Source: Micromonospora inaquosa (lineage in GTDB: Bacteria; Actinomycetota; Actinomycetes; Mycobacteriales; Micromonosporaceae). Taken from it: DNA of 33,677 nucleotides. The notes under the pieces are model-generated. The model did not search any database, was not told the origin of the DNA, and saw only the letters and a program-made list of their open reading frames with translations. Location of the stretch: contig NZ_QGSZ01000312.1 in the NCBI RefSeq assembly GCF_003857055.1, forward strand, positions 1 to 33,677, written 5' to 3'. Numbering within the stretch: the first letter of the stretch is position 1; each line of letters opens with the position of its first letter. The translations under genes were made by a program, and so were the position numbers. This document shows positions 30,292-33,677 of this stretch, piece after piece.

Positions 30292-31872
30292 GTGCGAGTG
30301 ACCGGAACCGGGCACGCCAGCATGCGGATCGACACGGCCGCGGGCAGCATCCTGTGCGACCCGTGGGTGAATCCGGCCTACTTCGCGTCGTGGTTCCCGT
30401 TTCCGGACAATTCGCTCCTGGACTGGGAGAGTCTGGGTCAGGTCGACTACCTGTACGTCTCCCACCTGCACCGGGACCACTTCGACGCGAAGCACCTGCG
30501 GGACTTCGTCTCGAAGGACGCCACCGTCCTGCTCCCCGAATTCCCCACCTCGGAGATGGAGGACGAGTTCCGGGCGCTGGGCTTCACCAAGTTCCTGAAG
30601 GCGCCCAACGAGCAGGTGGTGGAGCTGCCCGGCGGCTTGAAGATCATGATTCAGGCGTTGACCAGCCCGACCGACGGGCCGATCGGCGACTCCTCGCTCT
30701 GGGTGGAGTACGAGGGGGTGCGGCTGCTCAACCAGAATGACGCCCGCCCCACCGACCTGAGCGTCTTCGCCGAGCTGGGGCACGTGCACGCGCATCTGCT
30801 CCAGTTCTCTGGTGCGATCTGGTACCCGATGGTCTACGAGCTGCCGCAGGCGGCGAAGACCGCGTTCGGCAAGCAGAAGCGCGACCGGCAGTTCGACCGG
30901 ACCTGGCGGTACATCGACGACCTGAAGGCGTCGCACGTCTTCCCGATCGCCGGCCCGCCGTGTTTCCTCGACGACGCCCTGTGGCAGTTCAACGACATCC
31001 ACGGCGACGAGGGCAACATCTTCCCCGACCAGTCGGTCTTCCTGTCGGAGTACGCCAAGGTCGGCGGCACCAACGGGATCGTGCTGCTGCCGGGCAGCGT
31101 CGCCGAGGTCACCACCGAGGGCGCGAGCACCACCCACCCCGTGCCGGTGGACGAGTTCTTCGCGAACAAGGTCGCCCACCTGGAGGAGATGCGGGAGCGC
31201 AAGCGCCCGATCATCGAGGCGGAGAAGGCGTCCTGGCGGCACCCCGAGGTGGACGTGCTCGCTGAGATGAAGCGTCGGATCGAGCCGCTGCTCGACGAGT
31301 CGATCTACCTGGCCAAGGGGGTCGGCGGTCCGGTCCGTTTCGACCTGGTGGGGTATGACGGCGAGAGCGTCGAGTCGATCGTGGTGGACTTTCCCGGCAA
31401 GGAGGTCCGGCCGTACGCGGACGAGAAGGTGCGCTACCGGTTCCGGACCGAGCGGTCGCTGATCGAGCACCTGCTCTTCATCGACGAGGTGGACTGGGTC
31501 AACTCGCTCTTCCTGTCCTGCCGGTTCTCGGCGGCCCGGATCGGCCAGTACAACGAGTTCGTCTACGCGTTCTTCAAGTGCCTCTCCGAGGAGCGCCTCC
31601 AGTACGCCGAGGGCTGGTACGACGAGCACGAACGCAGCACCGACGCCGAGGACATCACGTTGGGCGACTGGGTGGTGCAGCGCCGCTGCCCGCACCTGAA
31701 GGCCGACCTGACCCGCTTCGGGATCGTCGAGGGCGACCAGCTCACCTGCCAGCTGCACGGCTGGCGCTTCGACCTGCCCTCTGGCCGCTGCCTCACCAGC
31801 GTCGGCCACAAGGTCCGCGCCCACCGGGTAGACGCGGAAACCCCAGCCCCCGCCGGCGAAGCGGCGATCTGA
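30292..31872 (+). CDS. MBL-fold metallohydrolase with C-terminal Rieske [2Fe-2S] domain
   Basis: This 526-aa protein has an N-terminal metallo-beta-lactamase/UlaG-like domain (about 1-270) with SHLHRDHFD (H58, H60, D62, H63), a downstream NQNDARP motif and the histidines in LGHVHAHLLQ. The middle region is helical. A Rieske motif closes the protein: C466-x-H468-x17-C486-x2-H489 (RRCPHLKAD ... LTCQLHGWRFDLPSG). Such fusions resemble the CMP-Neu5Ac hydroxylase (CMAH) group, where the Rieske domain is N-terminal; here the order is reversed. The [2Fe-2S] cluster implies a redox or oxygenase reaction; the substrate is unknown. The GTG at 30292 follows GAGGGGGA by about eight bases. Confidence 0.87.
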   Translation: MRVTGTGHASMRIDTAAGSILCDPWVNPAYFASWFPFPDNSLLDWESLGQVDYLYVSHLHRDHFDAKHLRDFVSKDATVLLPEFPTSEMEDEFRALGFTKFLKAPNEQVVELPGGLKIMIQALTSPTDGPIGDSSLWVEYEGVRLLNQNDARPTDLSVFAELGHVHAHLLQFSGAIWYPMVYELPQAAKTAFGKQKRDRQFDRTWRYIDDLKASHVFPIAGPPCFLDDALWQFNDIHGDEGNIFPDQSVFLSEYAKVGGTNGIVLLPGSVAEVTTEGASTTHPVPVDEFFANKVAHLEEMRERKRPIIEAEKASWRHPEVDVLAEMKRRIEPLLDESIYLAKGVGGPVRFDLVGYDGESVESIVVDFPGKEVRPYADEKVRYRFRTERSLIEHLLFIDEVDWVNSLFLSCRFSAARIGQYNEFVYAFFKCLSEERLQYAEGWYDEHERSTDAEDITLGDWVVQRRCPHLKADLTRFGIVEGDQLTCQLHGWRFDLPSGRCLTSVGHKVRAHRVDAETPAPAGEAAI

Positions 31873-31888
31873 CCCCCCCGGCCTGATC

Positions 31889-31943
31889 GATCATGAAGTT
31901 ATTGCCACCGCCGTCGGCGAGTCGTGGCAATAACTTCATGATC
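31889..31943. repeat. Long perfect palindrome, 20-bp arms (REP/MITE-like)
   Basis: The left arm GATCATGAAGTTATTGCCAC (31889-31908) and the right arm GTGGCAATAACTTCATGATC (31924-31943) are exact reverse complements. The 15-nt spacer itself contains CGCCG-TC-GGCG. Arm GC is about 40%, against 70% or more around it. It lies between convergent stops and so could terminate both. It resembles the palindrome at the end of the window. Confidence 0.8.
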
Positions 31944-31977
31944 AACGCGGGTCTGAGGTGGGGGTGGGGGACGGTTT

Positions 31978-33573
31978 TTAGCGGGACAGGTCTTTGAGGA
32001 TGCGGTTGGCGGCGTTGTGGCCGGCTGCGCCGATGACGCTGCCGGCCGGGTGGCAGCCGGCGCTGCCGGCGTACACACCGTCGATGCCGGTGGCGTAGGG
32101 CATCCGGTCGGTGAATGAGACGGTGTTGTCGACGTGGTGGATGTGCCCGCCGGTGATGCCGAAGTGTGCCTCGATGCCCGGCGGTGGCAGCGGCACCACG
32201 TCGGCGATCAGGTCGGCGGTGCCGGGGGCGTACCTCTCGACGATCCCGATGAGCCGGTCGACGTAGCCGGGCAGCGCCGCGTCCCAGGTGGTGCCGGCCA
32301 GCTCGTAGGGGACGGACTGGACGAAGAGCGCCGACGAGTGGTGCCCGGCCGCGTCGGAGAGCGACGGGTCGACTGTGGTGTGCAGGTACCACTCGATGGT
32401 GGGCTCCGCCGGCAGTCGCCCAGCCTGCACATCCGCCCACATCGCTCGCAGCGCGGTCATCGGCGAGGTGGCCGCCCCGCCGACCAGCGACGCCGACCCG
32501 GGCAGCAGGTGGATGGTCGAGCCGAACGGGCTCGGCGTACCGTCCGGCAGGCAGGAGAACCGCGGCAGCCCGGTGAGCGCCAGGTTGAGCTTGAGGGTGG
32601 TGCCGGGCCGGCGGACCGCCGCCATCCGTTCACCGAGCCGCGCCGGGAGCGCGCCGTCGGGCAACAGGTCCATCAGCCGGTACGGGTCACACGCGCCGAG
32701 CACCACCCGGGCGGCCACCTCCCGGCCGTCGGCCAGCACCACCCCGCTCGCCGCGCCGCCGTCCACTGTCACCGCGTGTACCGGCGTACCGGTCAGAATC
32801 GTCGCTCCGGCGGCGCGCGCGGCCTCGGCGAACGTCCGCGACACCGTGCCCATCCCGCCCTCGGCGATCATCCAGGTGCCGTCGGAGCCGGGCAGTCTGC
32901 ACATGTTGTGCACGAGGAAGTTGTGCCCGGTTCCGGGGTCGTCCGGGCCGGCGTTGAGCCCGGACAGGCCGTCGGTGACCGCGTACATGCTGACCAGCAG
33001 CTCGGAACGGAACTCGAACCGGGCCAGGTAGTCGGCGACGGAGCCCTGCACCAGGTCGACGAAGACCTCACGCAGCGCCGGGCGGACGTACCGCTCGGCG
33101 GTCTCCTGCACGTTCAGCGGCTCTGCCAGCCAGGCCGGCGCCAGGTCTTCCCGCAGCGCGGCCAGCTCGGCCTGCATCGCATCGTCGGCCGCCACGTCGG
33201 CGGGGGAGAAGAACTCGGCGAGCTGTGCCCGGGTGGCGGCGGTGTCCCTGCCGAAGAGCAGGTACGGCGAGCCGAGGCCGCCCGGGGTGGGGAGGAAGTA
33301 GTGCGGGTCGCGGCGCAGCACCGGGATCCGTACGTCGAGCGTGGCGAGCAGTTCCGGGGGCATCAGCCCGAGCAGGTACGAGCCGGTGGAGTGGCGCAGC
33401 CCCGGCACCTTCGGGAACGGGTTCTCGGTGCGGGTCGCGCCGCCGATCACGTCGGCGGCCTCCAACACGAGGACGTCCAGGCCGGCGCGGGCCAGCAGGA
33501 CGGCGGAGACCAGACCGTTGTGCCCGGCACCGACGATCACGACGTCGGCCTGAGCCGGAATCTCACCACTCAT
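31978..33573 (-). CDS. Phytoene-desaturase-like FAD/NAD(P)-binding oxidoreductase
   Basis: This 531-aa flavoprotein has an N-terminal dinucleotide-binding motif, VVIVGAGHNGLVSAVLLARAG (G15, G17, G20), with E38 in VLVLEAADVIGG binding the ribose. IAEGGMGTVSRTFAEAARAAG lies in the middle and the C-terminal FAD-contact stretch is GVYAGSAGCHPAGSVIGAAG. It resembles PYROXD2 and bacterial carotenoid-desaturase relatives. No carotenoid genes are nearby, so a role in pigment synthesis is not supported; the substrate is unknown. The ATG at 33573 gives MSGEIPAQADVVIVGAG. It is flanked on both sides by the two palindromes. Confidence 0.9.
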   Translation of the reverse strand: MSGEIPAQADVVIVGAGHNGLVSAVLLARAGLDVLVLEAADVIGGATRTENPFPKVPGLRHSTGSYLLGLMPPELLATLDVRIPVLRRDPHYFLPTPGGLGSPYLLFGRDTAATRAQLAEFFSPADVAADDAMQAELAALREDLAPAWLAEPLNVQETAERYVRPALREVFVDLVQGSVADYLARFEFRSELLVSMYAVTDGLSGLNAGPDDPGTGHNFLVHNMCRLPGSDGTWMIAEGGMGTVSRTFAEAARAAGATILTGTPVHAVTVDGGAASGVVLADGREVAARVVLGACDPYRLMDLLPDGALPARLGERMAAVRRPGTTLKLNLALTGLPRFSCLPDGTPSPFGSTIHLLPGSASLVGGAATSPMTALRAMWADVQAGRLPAEPTIEWYLHTTVDPSLSDAAGHHSSALFVQSVPYELAGTTWDAALPGYVDRLIGIVERYAPGTADLIADVVPLPPPGIEAHFGITGGHIHHVDNTVSFTDRMPYATGIDGVYAGSAGCHPAGSVIGAAGHNAANRILKDLSR

Positions 33574-33605
33574 GCCGCCGCAGCCTAGTCCGCCCCACCC
33601 ACCCC

Positions 33606-33677
33606 GTCCCCGGTGATCAAGAGGTTTGCGTCATTCGACGGCCGTTCGGTGACGCAAACCTCTTGATCACCGGGGAC
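33606..33677. repeat. Long perfect palindrome, 28-bp arms, at the window edge (REP/MITE-like)
   Basis: The arm 33606-33633 (contains GATCAAGAGGTTTGCGTCA) is the exact reverse complement of 33650-33677, with a 16-nt spacer. The right arm reaches the last base, so the element may be longer. It lies upstream of the oxidoreductase gene. The arm motif GATCA-A-GA-G-GTT parallels GATCA-T-GA-A-GTT of the palindrome at 31889-31943, which suggests one repeat family. Confidence 0.8.

Noticed and set aside
30208..31824. A 538-aa minus-strand frame opposite the MBL-Rieske gene.
   Set aside because: No recognisable motif, while the plus strand has complete MBL and Rieske signatures.
32134..33588. A 484-aa plus-strand frame opposite the FAD oxidoreductase.
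   Set aside because: Shadow frame; the minus strand encodes a full dinucleotide-binding fold.

Overview
The window is a high-GC (roughly 70% or more) actinobacterial chromosome segment. Gene order, codon use, the Micromonosporaceae-like protein sequences and the frequent GTG starts point to Micromonospora or a close relative; the genus is an inference from memory, not from a search. Almost everything is core, vertically inherited machinery for translation, protein export and lipid synthesis, arranged much as in Mycobacterium tuberculosis (ffh-amidohydrolase-rpsP-khpA-rimM-trmD-rplS-lepB-rnhB ... yraN-yifB-dprA-xerC-M23-rpsB-tsf-pyrH-frr-cdsA-rlmN).

Layout. 1-819: end of a two-component system (kinase tail and NarL-type regulator). 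934-5965: ffh (SRP GTPase), a metal-dependent amidohydrolase, proS and a DUF402 protein. 6195-8769: ribosome and tRNA-maturation operon rpsP-khpA-rimM-trmD-rplS. 8954-12180: two adjacent type I signal peptidases, a NUDIX hydrolase, rnhB and the DUF2469 protein. 12242-20006: mostly minus strand: a sulfite-oxidase-like molybdoenzyme, an aminotransferase, xerC, a 36-aa TatA-like peptide and the dprA-yifB-yraN DNA-processing group, with one plus-strand M23 peptidase gene that has no stop codon before it runs into the aminotransferase gene. 20239-24972: a repeat-rich membrane protein, then rpsB, tsf, pyrH and frr separated by hairpins. 25033-29787: a secreted protein, cdsA with a long disordered tail, rlmN and a DivIVA-like protein. 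29873-33677: a small membrane protein, a metallo-beta-lactamase/Rieske fusion, a phytoene-desaturase-like FAD oxidoreductase and two long perfect palindromes.

Most unusual points. (1) The yraN-to-M23 block (about 13.5-20.1 kb) is inverted relative to the order I recall from M. tuberculosis. At both ends it carries an oppositely oriented copy of a 26-27 bp element made of two DnaA-box-like direct repeats (GTCCACAGCAC, 4-5 nt, GTTGTCCACAG), each copy just over 50 nt upstream of the end gene. (2) Two related AT-richer perfect palindromes (20-bp and 28-bp arms beginning or containing GATCA) flank the last gene and look like a dispersed REP/MITE-type family. (3) The M23 gene lacks a stop codon. 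(4) A microprotein resembles a truncated TatA N-terminus. (5) A MBL-fold enzyme carries a C-terminal Rieske domain. No CRISPR array, prophage, insertion sequence, tRNA or rRNA was seen.
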